A stretch of DNA of 64,000 nucleotides, taken from Ilyobacter polytropus DSM 2926 (lineage in GTDB: Bacteria > Fusobacteriota > Fusobacteriia > Fusobacteriales > Fusobacteriaceae). Below the pieces are notes generated by a model, which saw only the letters and a program-made list of their open reading frames with translations, made no database searches and was not told the DNA's origin. Below are positions 1 to 8,590 of the stretch, piece by piece (positions within the stretch are counted from its first letter, which is position 1; every line of letters begins with the position of its first letter). The stretch covers positions 1,798,001 to 1,862,000 of the forward strand of contig NC_014632.1 in NCBI RefSeq assembly GCF_000165505.1, written 5' to 3'. A program made the translations under genes and the position numbers.

Positions 1-1352
1 CTCAAAGTTGGAATAATTTCATATAAAATTTCTAACTCATATTCACTGAAAAATTCTTTTCCAAAAGCTCTGCAGCTGAAACATCCCACAGTATTTTCAC
101 CAAATTTCAAGGGAATATGCAGCTCAGAAAAAGTTTCTTTCCTCACCACAAACTCCTTATTCTCCTTTATACACTTAGCTTCTTTACTCTCATGATCATC
201 TAAAAGAAAATTTTCTTCCTCCAAAGCTTCTTTTTTTCCATAAGTATGGTATCTTATCACCTTTTGGTTTTCATTTATACCTATTCCTATGTTATAAGAC
301 CTCAACTCTTCCTCTAATATCCTGTGTATCTCTATTAGCATTTCACCTACGGTCTTTCTAGAAATAACTGTTTCTCCTATCTCCCTTACTATATTTAGTT
401 TTTTGTTTATGGCACTTAGCTCATCTTGAGCTGCTTCTCTTTTTGCTATCTCCTTAGATAATTCCTTGTTATTCTTTAGTTTTACCAGTGCAGATACCAG
501 CATTTCTCTGGCTGTACTTATAAAGTTAAACTTTTTACTGTCTAGAGAATAGTCTTTTTTTTCATCGCCAAATATCAGATACCCTATATGTTCTTTATTC
601 TCCACAAGATACATAATCAAATCCTCATCATCTTTAGAGTAACTTTCCACATCACTTATGTATTTTATTTTTGAATCTAATGAAATCTTTCTTTTTACCG
701 GAAGGTAGTTATTTTCTTCTAAATATCTATATTCAGTTATTTTACCCTCTTTCCAGATTATCCCCATGATCAGACTTCCTTTGTATTTTTGGAAATTTTT
801 TAGATTTTTTACAAAATTATAACCAATCTCCTCTATACTTTTAGAATCATTAAAGTCCCTTGCCATTTTCCATAAAGCTTTCACATTGTGATAATTTTCA
901 ATGAGAAGTTTTCGCTCTGTTTTCTCCACAAAAAAAAGCTTAAGTACTCTTTTTGCAAAGTAAAGCATCTCCATATTTTCATCAGTAAAGGCGTCTTTCC
1001 TTTTAGACTGAATAGTTAGAAATCCTATTACTTTTCCATCCACCTCTATATCTGTAAAATATCCCGAACCCATTTTTTCCTCTGTGATGATCCGGTTAAA
1101 GGAATACTTTTTCATCCAGGTTTCGATATCATTAATAATGATATCTTTTTTATTTTTCAGACACCACCAGGAAACACTTTTTTCTTTGTCTAGCTCAACT
1201 GTTAAAGCCTCATTCCATTTCCCGTCCTCTATTAGATGTTTGTATTGGACCTCTCTCTTGTCTTCCCTATATACCCCAAGTCCCACAACGTTGACTCCGC
1301 ATTTATTTTCCAGTAGGTCATAGACCTCCTTCACAACGCGTCCTCTTTCCAT
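1..1352 (-). CDS. GAF-domain sensor protein, C-terminus cut by window edge
   Basis: An uninterrupted minus-strand reading frame runs from ATG at 1352 to the left edge with no stop (about 450 codons visible). A GGGGTG ribosome-binding site lies six bases before the ATG. The N-terminal 150 residues read like a GAF domain (GVNVVGLGVYREDKREVQY, later GSGYFTDIEVDGKVIGFLTIQ). A second GAF-like unit is near the cut end (NIGIGINENQKVIRYHTYGK). A helical, charged linker lies between them. GAF tandems usually feed an output domain (GGDEF, HD-GYP, histidine kinase or PP2C); that part lies outside the window, so the output is unknown. No membrane segment or signal peptide is seen, so it is probably cytoplasmic. 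Confidence 0.7.
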   Translation of the reverse strand, partial: MERGRVVKEVYDLLENKCGVNVVGLGVYREDKREVQYKHLIEDGKWNEALTVELDKEKSVSWWCLKNKKDIIINDIETWMKKYSFNRIITEEKMGSGYFTDIEVDGKVIGFLTIQSKRKDAFTDENMEMLYFAKRVLKLFFVEKTERKLLIENYHNVKALWKMARDFNDSKSIEEIGYNFVKNLKNFQKYKGSLIMGIIWKEGKITEYRYLEENNYLPVKRKISLDSKIKYISDVESYSKDDEDLIMYLVENKEHIGYLIFGDEKKDYSLDSKKFNFISTAREMLVSALVKLKNNKELSKEIAKREAAQDELSAINKKLNIVREIGETVISRKTVGEMLIEIHRILEEELRSYNIGIGINENQKVIRYHTYGKKEALEEENFLLDDHESKEAKCIKENKEFVVRKETFSELHIPLKFGENTVGCFSCRAFGKEFFSEYELEILYEIIPTL

Positions 1353-1427
1353 TTTTTCACCCCATAAAAAAATCATTATTACCCAAACCCCACATATACC
1401 ATTATACCTATTTTTTTTAATTCTTCC

Positions 1428-1471
1428 AAAAAAAATATAGCTCTATCCTGAATTTTGGATAAAGCTATATT
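1428..1471 (-). terminator. Rho-independent terminator, minus strand
   Basis: The arms AATATAGCTCTATCC (1434-1448) and GGATAAAGCTATATT (1457-1471) pair with one mismatch around an 8-nt loop. On the minus strand a run of Ts follows (A-run 1428-1433 on plus). It closes the galE transcript and insulates the GAF gene. Confidence 0.75.
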
Positions 1472-1487
1472 ATATTACTAAAACGAA

Positions 1488-1616
1488 TTATAAAACTAAT
1501 TTGCAATAAAGTTGTACCATCTCACATGTATCTATATCTTCACCCATTATAACCGATTCAAACTCACTCAAGCCCAAAATATCCATAACGGAATTTCTAG
1601 ATAGAGTATATCTTTT
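1488..1616 (-). pseudogene. Possible gene remnant, about 42 codons
   Basis: A short open stretch between galE and the terminator reads ...LSRNSVMDILGLSEFESVIM... and ends in EMVQLYCKLVL before a stop at 1490-1488. An internal ATG at 1586 would give only 32 codons and has no convincing ribosome-binding site. The composition resembles a real protein C-terminus rather than random sequence, so a decayed gene end is possible. Family unknown. Confidence 0.25.
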
Positions 1617-1697
1617 TTACATAAGGCCCTATTTTAATCCTAATTTATAAGTCTTTCTATCTAAACATTTATATTCATCACCAGGTCATTTAAAATT

Positions 1698-2687
1698 TTA
1701 ATTTTTATACCCTTCTGAATTATTTTTATGCCATTTCCAGGCAGACTCTATTATTTTCTCCATTGTGTCATGCTCTGGTTTCCACCCTAGTTCTTTCATG
1801 GCCTTTTCTGAACTGGCCACAAGTTTTGCAGGGTCTCCTGCTCTTCTAGGCGCCACCTCAGCAGGGATAGGATGACCTGTCACCTTTCTGCTTGTTTCTA
1901 TGACCTCTTTTACAGTGAATCCATTTCCATTCCCCAGGTTGTAGATGCTGCTTTTACCATTATTTTTTAATTTTTCTATCGCCAGAATATGGGCATCAAC
2001 TAGATCCATAACATGAATATAATCTCTTATACAAGTTCCGTCATGGGTGTCATAGTCCTCTCCGTACATGAATATTTTTTCTCTTTTTCCAAGAGCTACC
2101 TGAAGTACCAGAGGAATAAGGTGTGTTTCTGGACTGTGGTCTTCCCCTATACGTCCAGACTCATGAGCCCCGGCCACATTAAAATACCTCAAAACAATAT
2201 GATTTATACCATAGGCTTTTTCACACCATTTCAACATTTTTTCCACTGCCAGTTTACTCTCCCCGTAAGGATTCGTAGGCTCTGTCTTATCTGTTTCAAG
2301 AATAGGTATATTCTCAGGCTCTCCATAGGTGGCTGCAGTAGATGAAAAGACTATCTTATTCACCCCGAATTTTTTCATTGTTTTCAGAAGACAAAGGCTT
2401 CCGTAAACATTATTCTCATAGTATTTTAAAGGCTTTTCCACACTTTCCCCAACCAGGGAATAAGCTGCAAAATGCATTACAGCATCGATCTTATTTTCCT
2501 GAAAAACTTTATCCATAAACTTTTCGTCTGCCAGATTTCCTATACAAAGTTTTACTCCTTCTGGTACAGCATCTCTGTGCCCAGTATATAAATTATCCAA
2601 AACTACTACTTCTTCACCCTTTTCAACAAGTCTAGCTACTGCATGACTTCCTATATATCCTGCTCCACCACAAACTAATATTGTCAT
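1698..2687 (-). CDS. galE: UDP-glucose 4-epimerase
   Basis: Interconverts UDP-glucose and UDP-galactose with tightly bound NAD. The 329-residue protein is full length for this short-chain dehydrogenase family. Visible are the nucleotide-binding GGAGYIG (residues 7-13), the SST stretch at 115-117 and the catalytic YGESK (Tyr141, Lys145). The LRYFNVAGA segment typical of GalE follows. AGGAGG stands seven bases before the ATG. It stands alone: no galK, galT or glycosyltransferase gene is nearby, so it probably supplies UDP-galactose for surface polysaccharide or galactose use from a separate locus. Confidence 0.95.
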   Translation of the reverse strand: MTILVCGGAGYIGSHAVARLVEKGEEVVVLDNLYTGHRDAVPEGVKLCIGNLADEKFMDKVFQENKIDAVMHFAAYSLVGESVEKPLKYYENNVYGSLCLLKTMKKFGVNKIVFSSTAATYGEPENIPILETDKTEPTNPYGESKLAVEKMLKWCEKAYGINHIVLRYFNVAGAHESGRIGEDHSPETHLIPLVLQVALGKREKIFMYGEDYDTHDGTCIRDYIHVMDLVDAHILAIEKLKNNGKSSIYNLGNGNGFTVKEVIETSRKVTGHPIPAEVAPRRAGDPAKLVASSEKAMKELGWKPEHDTMEKIIESAWKWHKNNSEGYKN

Positions 2688-2785
2688 TTTATCCTCCTAT
2701 TTTATAAAAAGTTTCCATTTATTTTTCTAGAGAAAATACCCCTATATTTAGAACATCTGGATAAACCTTAGTATCAATGTAGATT

Positions 2786-2944
2786 CTAATATTGTTTATT
2801 TTCACCAAGTTTCAGAGTATCTTTCAGACAATTCACCAAATAAAAAACAACTCTTTTCTGAGCTATCTCAAGTTCCATGGTTCTTTTACTTTCTAAATAC
2901 TTGTTCTTATATGAAAGTATTATACCATTTTCTCTTTTTGACAT
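2786..2944 (-). CDS. Small hypothetical ORF, 52 aa
   Basis: ATG at 2944 to TAG at 2786; starts MSKRENGIILSYKNKYLESK and is rich in Lys and Glu. No family is recognised. Just upstream, a different frame reads IYRDLEELSKKL before a stop one base ahead of this ATG, which looks like another protein end. The ribosome-binding site is weak. A good promoter (3014-3042) drives this region. It may be a real small gene or the remains of a decayed two-gene unit. Confidence 0.35.
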   Translation of the reverse strand: MSKRENGIILSYKNKYLESKRTMELEIAQKRVVFYLVNCLKDTLKLGENKQY

Positions 2945-3013
2945 CTTATAATTTTTTACTCAGTTCTTCTAGATCTCTGTAGATATTTTTTATTCACTTA
3001 TTTTTATACAAAT

Positions 3014-3042
3014 TGTATAACAAAATTAATTAATCCAGTCAA
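3014..3042 (-). promoter_or_regulatory. Sigma-70-type promoter, minus strand, with palindromic operator
   Basis: On the minus strand TTGACT (3042-3037) and TATACA (3019-3014) are separated by 17 bp. The -10 box lies inside a perfect palindrome at 3004-3020, arms TTATACAA and TTGTATAA around one central base, which looks like a repressor site. It would drive transcription toward the small ORF at 2944. Confidence 0.55.
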
Positions 3043-3217
3043 ATTTTTATACAGTTTTTTATTAAAATTCCCTTTTAACATCTTAAAAAAACTCTCAATC
3101 AACTAAGAAATTCAGTATAAAATAAATTTGGTAGCTGATATTATTTATAAAAACTTATACTAATTCACATAATAATTAAATTATAAAAGATAAGCTATTA
3201 TTTGAACTATAGATTAT

Positions 3218-3268
3218 TTGACAAAAAAGTTTCTATAACTTAATATGAATGTACTAATATATATTCAT
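3218..3268 (+). promoter_or_regulatory. Promoter and operator of the TetR gene
   Basis: TTGACA (3218-3223), 17-bp spacer, TAATAT (3241-3246). An imperfect 24-bp palindrome (3245-3268) begins ATGAATGTA and ends ATATTCAT, overlapping the -10 box and start point. The same ATGAAT...ATTCAT half-sites occur at the MATE promoter, which suggests autoregulation. Confidence 0.6.
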
Positions 3269-3286
3269 AAAAAAAGGAAGGTGTTT

Positions 3287-3862
3287 ATGCCTAAAATAAT
3301 CAAAAATTTAAAAGAAAAAATACTTATAAGTGCTATGGAGTTGTTTAATGATTTTAAGTATAAAGATGTAACCATGAGTGGAATAGCCAAAAAAACTGGA
3401 ATTGCAGTTGGTACCTTATACAATTACTATCCAAATAAAAAAAATCTTTTTGTGGATGTTTTCAAAATGAGTTGGGAAGAAACTTTTACAAAATTAGATG
3501 CTATATTGATTGAAAATATAACCTTTAGAGAAAAACTCGACAACTTTATTGAAATTTTATATACAGAGACAGCCAATAGAAAGGGTCTAGGAGAAGAACT
3601 TCTTAAAGTTGACGCTTTTAAACTAACAAATGTAGATCGTTCCAACGGTGCCTTTGGAATAAGAAAAGAAATTTATGAAAGAATCGAGAATATTATAGAA
3701 GAAATAAAAAAAGAAGAGAATCTCTCTGTAAATCCTAACTTTGAATTAAGGTTCAAAAAAAATATTTTTGACTATATCCTTGCAATTATAAAAGCCTTTC
3801 CAGATGAAAAAGAAATTAATATAGAGTATTTAAAACATCTGATAAATTCTGCTTTAATATAA
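3287..3862 (+). CDS. TetR/AcrR-family transcriptional regulator
   Basis: A 191-residue protein starting MPKIIKNLKEKILISAMELF. The N-terminal helix-turn-helix is visible (VTMSGIAKKTGIAVGTLYNYYPNKKNLFVDV, residues 25-55), as is typical of TetR. The rest is an all-helical ligand-binding and dimerisation domain without obvious relatives. I place the start at 3287, behind AAGGAAGG, because an in-frame upstream ATG at 3245 overlaps the -10 box. It precedes a MATE exporter, and both promoters carry ATGAAT/ATTCAT repeats. It therefore probably represses itself and the pump until a toxic ligand binds. The ligand is unknown. Confidence 0.85.
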   Translation: MPKIIKNLKEKILISAMELFNDFKYKDVTMSGIAKKTGIAVGTLYNYYPNKKNLFVDVFKMSWEETFTKLDAILIENITFREKLDNFIEILYTETANRKGLGEELLKVDAFKLTNVDRSNGAFGIRKEIYERIENIIEEIKKEENLSVNPNFELRFKKNIFDYILAIIKAFPDEKEINIEYLKHLINSALI

Positions 3863-3954
3863 ATTTCAAAGCATCTAAATCGAATTTTATTGATTTTTTA
3901 TGGTGGCAAATCTTTTGACTATAATATTCTTATAAAATATATACCAAGACTAAC

Positions 3955-3992
3955 AGCTATCTCTTTAACATGGGAAATAGCTCTTTTTTTTT
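3955..3992 (+). terminator. Rho-independent terminator after the TetR gene
   Basis: AGCTAT (3955-3960) pairs with ATAGCT (3977-3982), extendable with GU pairs, followed by nine Ts. It lies 92 bp after the tetR stop. A possible promoter (TTGACT 3915-3920, TATATA 3938-3943) sits just before it and would make only a roughly 40-nt RNA. Confidence 0.6.
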
Positions 3993-4076
3993 GCTCTTTT
4001 ATCAAATAAACAGCCCCTGCAACATATATTGGTTGAATGGATATCGAACAAAGAATTAATTTTTTAAATATATCCA

Positions 4077-4160
4077 TTGACAAATTATAAAATTTAATTT
4101 ATAATGAATGTATATTCATAAAGAAAGTCGAGGAATAAATTTTAAATGAATACCCATTCA
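4077..4160 (+). promoter_or_regulatory. Consensus promoter with two TetR-type operators before MATE gene
   Basis: TTGACA (4077-4082), 17 bp, TATAAT (4100-4105): a perfect sigma-70 consensus. ATGAATGTATATTCAT (4104-4119) overlaps the -10 box and start point. A second site, TGAATACCCATTCA (4147-4160), lies in the leader. Their half-sites match the palindrome in the tetR promoter. Confidence 0.7.
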
Positions 4161-4225
4161 CTTAGGGGTGTTGCAGTTATTTAAAGTGAAAATTAATCTT
4201 AACCAAGATCTGATGGAGGTGATGA

Positions 4226-5626
4226 ATGAGTCACAATAATAAAATTGAAAAGACAAAAATGATGGGTGAAGGGGAGATCTCAAAGGTTCTGACAAAAATG
4301 TCTGTACCTGGAATAATTGCCATGCTCATAAATGCCATTTACAATATAGTGGATTCTATGTTTATAGGAATGCTTGGAAATACAGAAGCCATGGGAGCTA
4401 CCTCTGTAATATTTCCTCTGTTTATGCTTATCGCTGCCCTAGGTCAGATGTTTGGTGTAGGAGCAGGGTCTTATATAGCCAGACTTTTAGGAGCAGGAAA
4501 TAAAAATCAGGCAGAAAAAGTCGTTTCCACTACTTTTTATACAACTATCATTATGAGTATCTTATTCACAGTGTCAGTACTGACCCTTATAAACCCAACT
4601 CTAAGAATACTTGGTGCAACAGATACAATAATGCCCTATGCTTTAACTTATGGAAAGATTCTTGTAACAGGAGCTATTTTTACAATTATCAATATGACTC
4701 TAAACAATACCATAAGAGCCGAAGGCAATGCTAAGTATAGTATGATAGCAATCTCCCTAGGAGCAGTCTTAAATGTAATACTCGATCCACTCTTCATGTT
4801 TGGTTTTGATATGGGCATAAAGGGAGCAGCTATATCGACTGTACTATCTACATCCATTTCATCAATATATCTTTTAAGATATTATTTTTCAGGAAAAAGC
4901 TTTATTAAAATAACCAGAGAGAAATTCACTCCGAAACTTTCATTATATTCAGAGATAATGAAGGTGGGAGGTGCTACATTTGCCAGGCAGGCTTTAGCCA
5001 GCTTGTCTCTCGGAATTTTAAACTCAAAGGCGGCTTTTTACGGAGATTCCACAGTTGCTGCCATGGGAATATCTACTCGGGTTACAAGTGCAGTTCTCTA
5101 TATCGTCATCGGATACAATCAAGGATTTATGCCAATTGCAGCTTATAATTACGGGGCTGAGAAATACGACCGTTTAAAATCTGCAATAAGAATATCCCTT
5201 ATTAGACTGACAGTATTTTGCACCTTTGCTACTTTTATATTCATGTTTTTTACAGAAGATATCTTGAGACTTTTCAGCAGCGACCCTGAGGTTATAGAAA
5301 GAGGTAAGGCAATCTTAAGAGCCATGAGTATTTTGATTCCTACTCTGGGGTTTCAGCAGATATATGCTGTACTATATCAAGCACTTGGCAAGAGTGTGGG
5401 AGCCTTGGTACTTTCAAGTGCCAGACAAGGTACATTTTTAATACTTGCACTTATGATTTTACCTTCACTTTTAAATTTTAGAGGCTTAATCTACTCACAG
5501 GCATCTGCAGATATTTTTACCGTTATAACTACGTTAATATTTGCCATAAAAATATCAAAAGAAATTAAAGACAAAGAAGACATTTATAAGCCAAGTAATA
5601 ATTTAGTTTTAGAATCCAACGGTTAA
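4226..5626 (+). CDS. MATE-family multidrug efflux transporter
   Basis: A 466-residue, strongly hydrophobic inner-membrane protein with about twelve predicted helices in two homologous halves. It is the usual size for NorM/DinF-type pumps that export cationic drugs in exchange for Na+ or H+. The N-terminus shows the family pattern (VPGIIAMLINAIYNIVDSMF, residues 29-48). The start follows GGAGGTG. The preceding tetR gene and shared operators make it the probable target of that repressor. Substrate cannot be read from sequence. Confidence 0.9.
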   Translation: MSHNNKIEKTKMMGEGEISKVLTKMSVPGIIAMLINAIYNIVDSMFIGMLGNTEAMGATSVIFPLFMLIAALGQMFGVGAGSYIARLLGAGNKNQAEKVVSTTFYTTIIMSILFTVSVLTLINPTLRILGATDTIMPYALTYGKILVTGAIFTIINMTLNNTIRAEGNAKYSMIAISLGAVLNVILDPLFMFGFDMGIKGAAISTVLSTSISSIYLLRYYFSGKSFIKITREKFTPKLSLYSEIMKVGGATFARQALASLSLGILNSKAAFYGDSTVAAMGISTRVTSAVLYIVIGYNQGFMPIAAYNYGAEKYDRLKSAIRISLIRLTVFCTFATFIFMFFTEDILRLFSSDPEVIERGKAILRAMSILIPTLGFQQIYAVLYQALGKSVGALVLSSARQGTFLILALMILPSLLNFRGLIYSQASADIFTVITTLIFAIKISKEIKDKEDIYKPSNNLVLESNG

Positions 5627-5643
5627 ATTAAAATCCATAGAAA

Positions 5644-5820
5644 AATATCTTTCTAGAAAAGATAAAGTTCAGCTTTATTATGCCCTATAAAGATATTGTA
5701 TAAATATGAGATTTATAGTAAAATTTGCTAATATTTTTAAACAAATAGAATATTTCAAGTAAAGGGCATCTTTCTAGAAAAGGTAAAGTCTAGCTTTATT
5801 ATACCCTAAGAAGATATAAA
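5644..5820. repeat. Two copies of a palindromic motif, about 120 bp apart
   Basis: Copy 1 (5644-5697) and copy 2 (5765-5817) share about 50 bp with few changes. Each contains ATCTTTCTAGAAAAG, then TAAAG-N5-CTTTA, then CCCTA and AAGATAT. In copy 1 the outer arms AATATCTTT and AAAGATATT pair perfectly, with an inner stem ATAAAG/CTTTAT. ATGCCCT in copy 1 (5680-5686) is complementary to AGGGCAT at copy 2 (5763-5769). Either tandem operators or a structured leader RNA for the NhaC operon. Confidence 0.6.
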
Positions 5821-5870
5821 GTCGTTTTACTTTCATTGAATTTCAGATGGGAGTATTGCGACTTTTTTTA
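5819..5870 (+). terminator. Terminator-like hairpin upstream of nhaC
   Basis: AAGTCG...TTTTACT pairs with AGTA...GCGACTT with two mismatches around a loop of about 20 nt, followed by seven Ts. It lies 190 bp after the MATE stop and 140 bp before nhaC. It can be the MATE terminator or the expression platform of a regulated leader. Confidence 0.5.
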
Positions 5871-6006
5871 TTAAAAATTTTTATAAATCCGGGACTATTT
5901 CTAACAATTCATAATTCTATTCCTTTCTAAGCTCTTCTATCCTGACTTAGTCCTTAAAATAAAATAAGTCATTTTTATCTATTATTAAAAATTGGAGGGG
6001 ATCAAA

Positions 6007-7434
6007 ATGGAAAAAGAGAGAAATAATAAACCAACATTAAAAGAAGCGGTTTTAGGATTTATCATCACAATGGGAGTTATCGTATTAGGTTTGAGAATGA
6101 AGGCAGGAATGGAGATGCCTTTGATGCTAGGAGCAATTACAGCTGCAATGGTGTCACTTTATCTTGGAAATAAGTGGAATGATATCCAGGACAGTATAGT
6201 TGATGGTATAGCCAATACTGCAGTTACTAACATAATCCTTATCTTCTCAGGTATCCTGGTAGGAGTTTGGATTTTAGGAGGGGCTGTCCCAACTCTCATT
6301 TATTACGGTATTCAACTTATATCACCGAAATTTTTTCTTCCAATCACATTTTTACTGGCATGCCTAACCTCTGTTGCCACAGGAACATCTTTTGGAACAA
6401 TAGCTACCATAGGTGTAGGTTCTTTGGGAATAGGAACAGGACTTGGTATTCCAACTGCAATGACTATAGGAGCTGTTGTTTCAGGATCATTTTTCGGAGA
6501 TAAAATGTCACCTATATCTGACACTACAAATATAGCTCCGGCAATGGCAGGAGGAGATCTATTTGAACACATCGGTTCTATGCTTTGGACAACTATTCCA
6601 GCAGCAATAGTCGCGGCAGTTGCCTATACTTTCCTAGGATTAAAGCATTCCGGTGGAAATATCGACTATGAACTGATAAATCAAATTTCAGCAACACTGG
6701 ATAATAATTTTAACATTTCATTATTAACTTTACTTCCTTTTGTTCTGTTGCTTATTTTATCCATAAAAAAAGTTCCAGGTATAATCACCTTAGCAGTAGT
6801 ATCTGCCTTTAGTTATCTCTGTGCTATATTTACTCAAGGAGTAACATTTAGAGAACTTATGAAAGCTTCAGTTTCAGGATACAAATCACAGACAGGTATG
6901 GAACTTATCGACAAGATACTCTCTAGAGGAGGTATCTCTATGCTGATGGGAGTTATAGTTCTTATCATAATATCCACATCAATTGGAGGTATACTCGAAA
7001 GATCTAAAATACTTCAGGTAATAGTTGAGGCTATGCTAAAAAAAGTAAAAACTCATACAGGTTTAATTCTTTCAACTATGTTGTCTTGTTATGCTGTTGT
7101 CGGAGCTACGGGAAATATGGTAGTAGGTATGATCCTTCCAGGAAGAACATTTAGACCGGCTTATGAAAAAATGGATGTTCATTCAAAAGTTCTTTCGAGA
7201 ACCTTAGAAGATGTATGCACACTTGGAAACTCTATTATACCGTGGGGAGGAGCGGCCCTCTTTATTCAGGGGGTATTTGGAACAGACCTTAGCTATATAC
7301 CCTATGCAATTTTAAATTACACTGTACCTCTTTTCTCTATTATACTTGCAGTTACAGGTATAGGGGTTTGGAACAGAGAAGGTACTCCTGTTAATGAATT
7401 AAAAACTACAGCTATATTAGAAACAGAACATTAA
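6007..7434 (+). CDS. nhaC: NhaC-family Na+/H+ antiporter-type carrier
   Basis: A 475-residue polytopic inner-membrane protein of the NhaC family, with family-typical GTSFGTIATIGVGSLGIGTGLGIP (about residues 132-155) and GDKMSPISDTTNIAPAMAG (about 164-182). Family members exchange Na+ with H+; some, such as malate/lactate carrier MleN, move organic acids. I start at the ATG at 6007 behind GGAGGGG; the in-frame TTG at 5992 lies within that site. An aminotransferase and a 2-hydroxyacid dehydrogenase follow directly. The carrier may therefore import an amino acid or export its hydroxyacid (inference). Confidence 0.9.
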   Translation: MEKERNNKPTLKEAVLGFIITMGVIVLGLRMKAGMEMPLMLGAITAAMVSLYLGNKWNDIQDSIVDGIANTAVTNIILIFSGILVGVWILGGAVPTLIYYGIQLISPKFFLPITFLLACLTSVATGTSFGTIATIGVGSLGIGTGLGIPTAMTIGAVVSGSFFGDKMSPISDTTNIAPAMAGGDLFEHIGSMLWTTIPAAIVAAVAYTFLGLKHSGGNIDYELINQISATLDNNFNISLLTLLPFVLLLILSIKKVPGIITLAVVSAFSYLCAIFTQGVTFRELMKASVSGYKSQTGMELIDKILSRGGISMLMGVIVLIIISTSIGGILERSKILQVIVEAMLKKVKTHTGLILSTMLSCYAVVGATGNMVVGMILPGRTFRPAYEKMDVHSKVLSRTLEDVCTLGNSIIPWGGAALFIQGVFGTDLSYIPYAILNYTVPLFSIILAVTGIGVWNREGTPVNELKTTAILETEH

Positions 7435-7466
7435 AATATAATGTAAGGTAAAAAGGAGATAAAATT

Positions 7467-8558
7467 ATGGATGGAATTATTTTAAGAGAAGAACTTGAAA
7501 ATATAAGAGGTTATATTCCCGGTAGATCAATAGAAGAAGTTCAAGAAGAATACGGTTTAAGTGATATTGTTAAACTAGCTTCAAATGAAAACCCTATGCC
7601 TCCATCACCAAAGGTATTAGAAGCTATCCAAAAAGCTGCTTTGGATATAAATATTTATCCCGATGCACTTGGAGATGCACTTAGAAAAAAACTATCTGAA
7701 AAATATGGTGTAGAATCTGAAAATATAGTTGTGGGAAACGGCGGAATGGAAGTTATACTAGCCATGGCAGGTACAATAATAACTAAAGGTGACGAGATCA
7801 TAATGCCTGCAACAACATTCCCGGGATTTGGATTTAAATCCAGTTTGCTCGGGGGTAAATTAGTCAAAGTACCCTTAAATAAATATGACTTCGATCTAGA
7901 TAAAATGCTTGAATCTATAACGGAAAAAACAAAAGTAATATATATTTGTAACCCAAATAATCCAACGGGAAAAATTATACCAAAAAATAAATTAAAAGAA
8001 TTTATTGATAAGGTACCAAAAAATATAGTTGTATTTATTGATGAAGCTTATTATTATTACGGGGTAAAAAATTCTGAATATTTAGATTCAGTAAGACTTC
8101 TTAAAGACAGAGAAAATCTTATTATATTAAGAAGTTTTTCAAAATCTTCAGGGCTAGCAGGTTTAAGAGTGGGATTTGGACTTACAAATAAAAAACTTGC
8201 AGAAAATTTCAGAAAAGCACTGGGACCTTTCACCGTCAATAAACTGGCTCAAGCAGCTGCTATAACAGCTTTAGACGATGAAGAATATTTAGAAAAAACA
8301 GTTGAATTAAATTATAAATCCTTAGGAATAATGGAAGATTTTTTCAAAAAAAATAATCTGGAATATATCGAATCCAATGCCAATTTTATATTTGTAAATG
8401 TGAAGCAACATTCAAAAATAGTTTTTCATGAACTTATGAAAAGAGGAGTTATCATAAGGCCAGGATTCCAGTGGGGATGGGATAATTGGATCAGAGTGAG
8501 TACAGGTACAGAAGAAGAGACTCATATGTTTATAGAAAAATTAAAAGAGATTTTATAA
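7467..8558 (+). CDS. HisC-like PLP aminotransferase
   Basis: A fold-type I aminotransferase of 363 residues related to histidinol-phosphate and aromatic aminotransferases. Visible are NPNNPTG (162-168), DEAYYYYG with the PLP-contacting Asp192, the Schiff-base lysine in SFSKSSGLAGLR (Lys226), and Arg234. AAGGAG precedes the ATG by eight bases. There are no his genes nearby. It lies 32 bp after nhaC and 32 bp before a D-2-hydroxyacid dehydrogenase. It more likely transaminates an amino acid to a 2-oxoacid for fermentation than makes histidine, but HisC activity cannot be excluded. Confidence 0.85.
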   Translation: MDGIILREELENIRGYIPGRSIEEVQEEYGLSDIVKLASNENPMPPSPKVLEAIQKAALDINIYPDALGDALRKKLSEKYGVESENIVVGNGGMEVILAMAGTIITKGDEIIMPATTFPGFGFKSSLLGGKLVKVPLNKYDFDLDKMLESITEKTKVIYICNPNNPTGKIIPKNKLKEFIDKVPKNIVVFIDEAYYYYGVKNSEYLDSVRLLKDRENLIILRSFSKSSGLAGLRVGFGLTNKKLAENFRKALGPFTVNKLAQAAAITALDDEEYLEKTVELNYKSLGIMEDFFKKNNLEYIESNANFIFVNVKQHSKIVFHELMKRGVIIRPGFQWGWDNWIRVSTGTEEETHMFIEKLKEIL

Positions 8559-8590
8559 ATAATACTTAAAATCAGAATTGGGAGAAGATC

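Noticed and set aside
3245-3286. Upstream ATG as start of the TetR gene
   Set aside because: It overlaps the -10 box TAATAT and would lie upstream of the predicted transcript start; the ATG at 3287 has AAGGAAGG.
5644-5820. Tandem glycine or preQ1 riboswitch
   Set aside because: The repeated unit lacks the conserved bases of either class; kept only as an unnamed motif.
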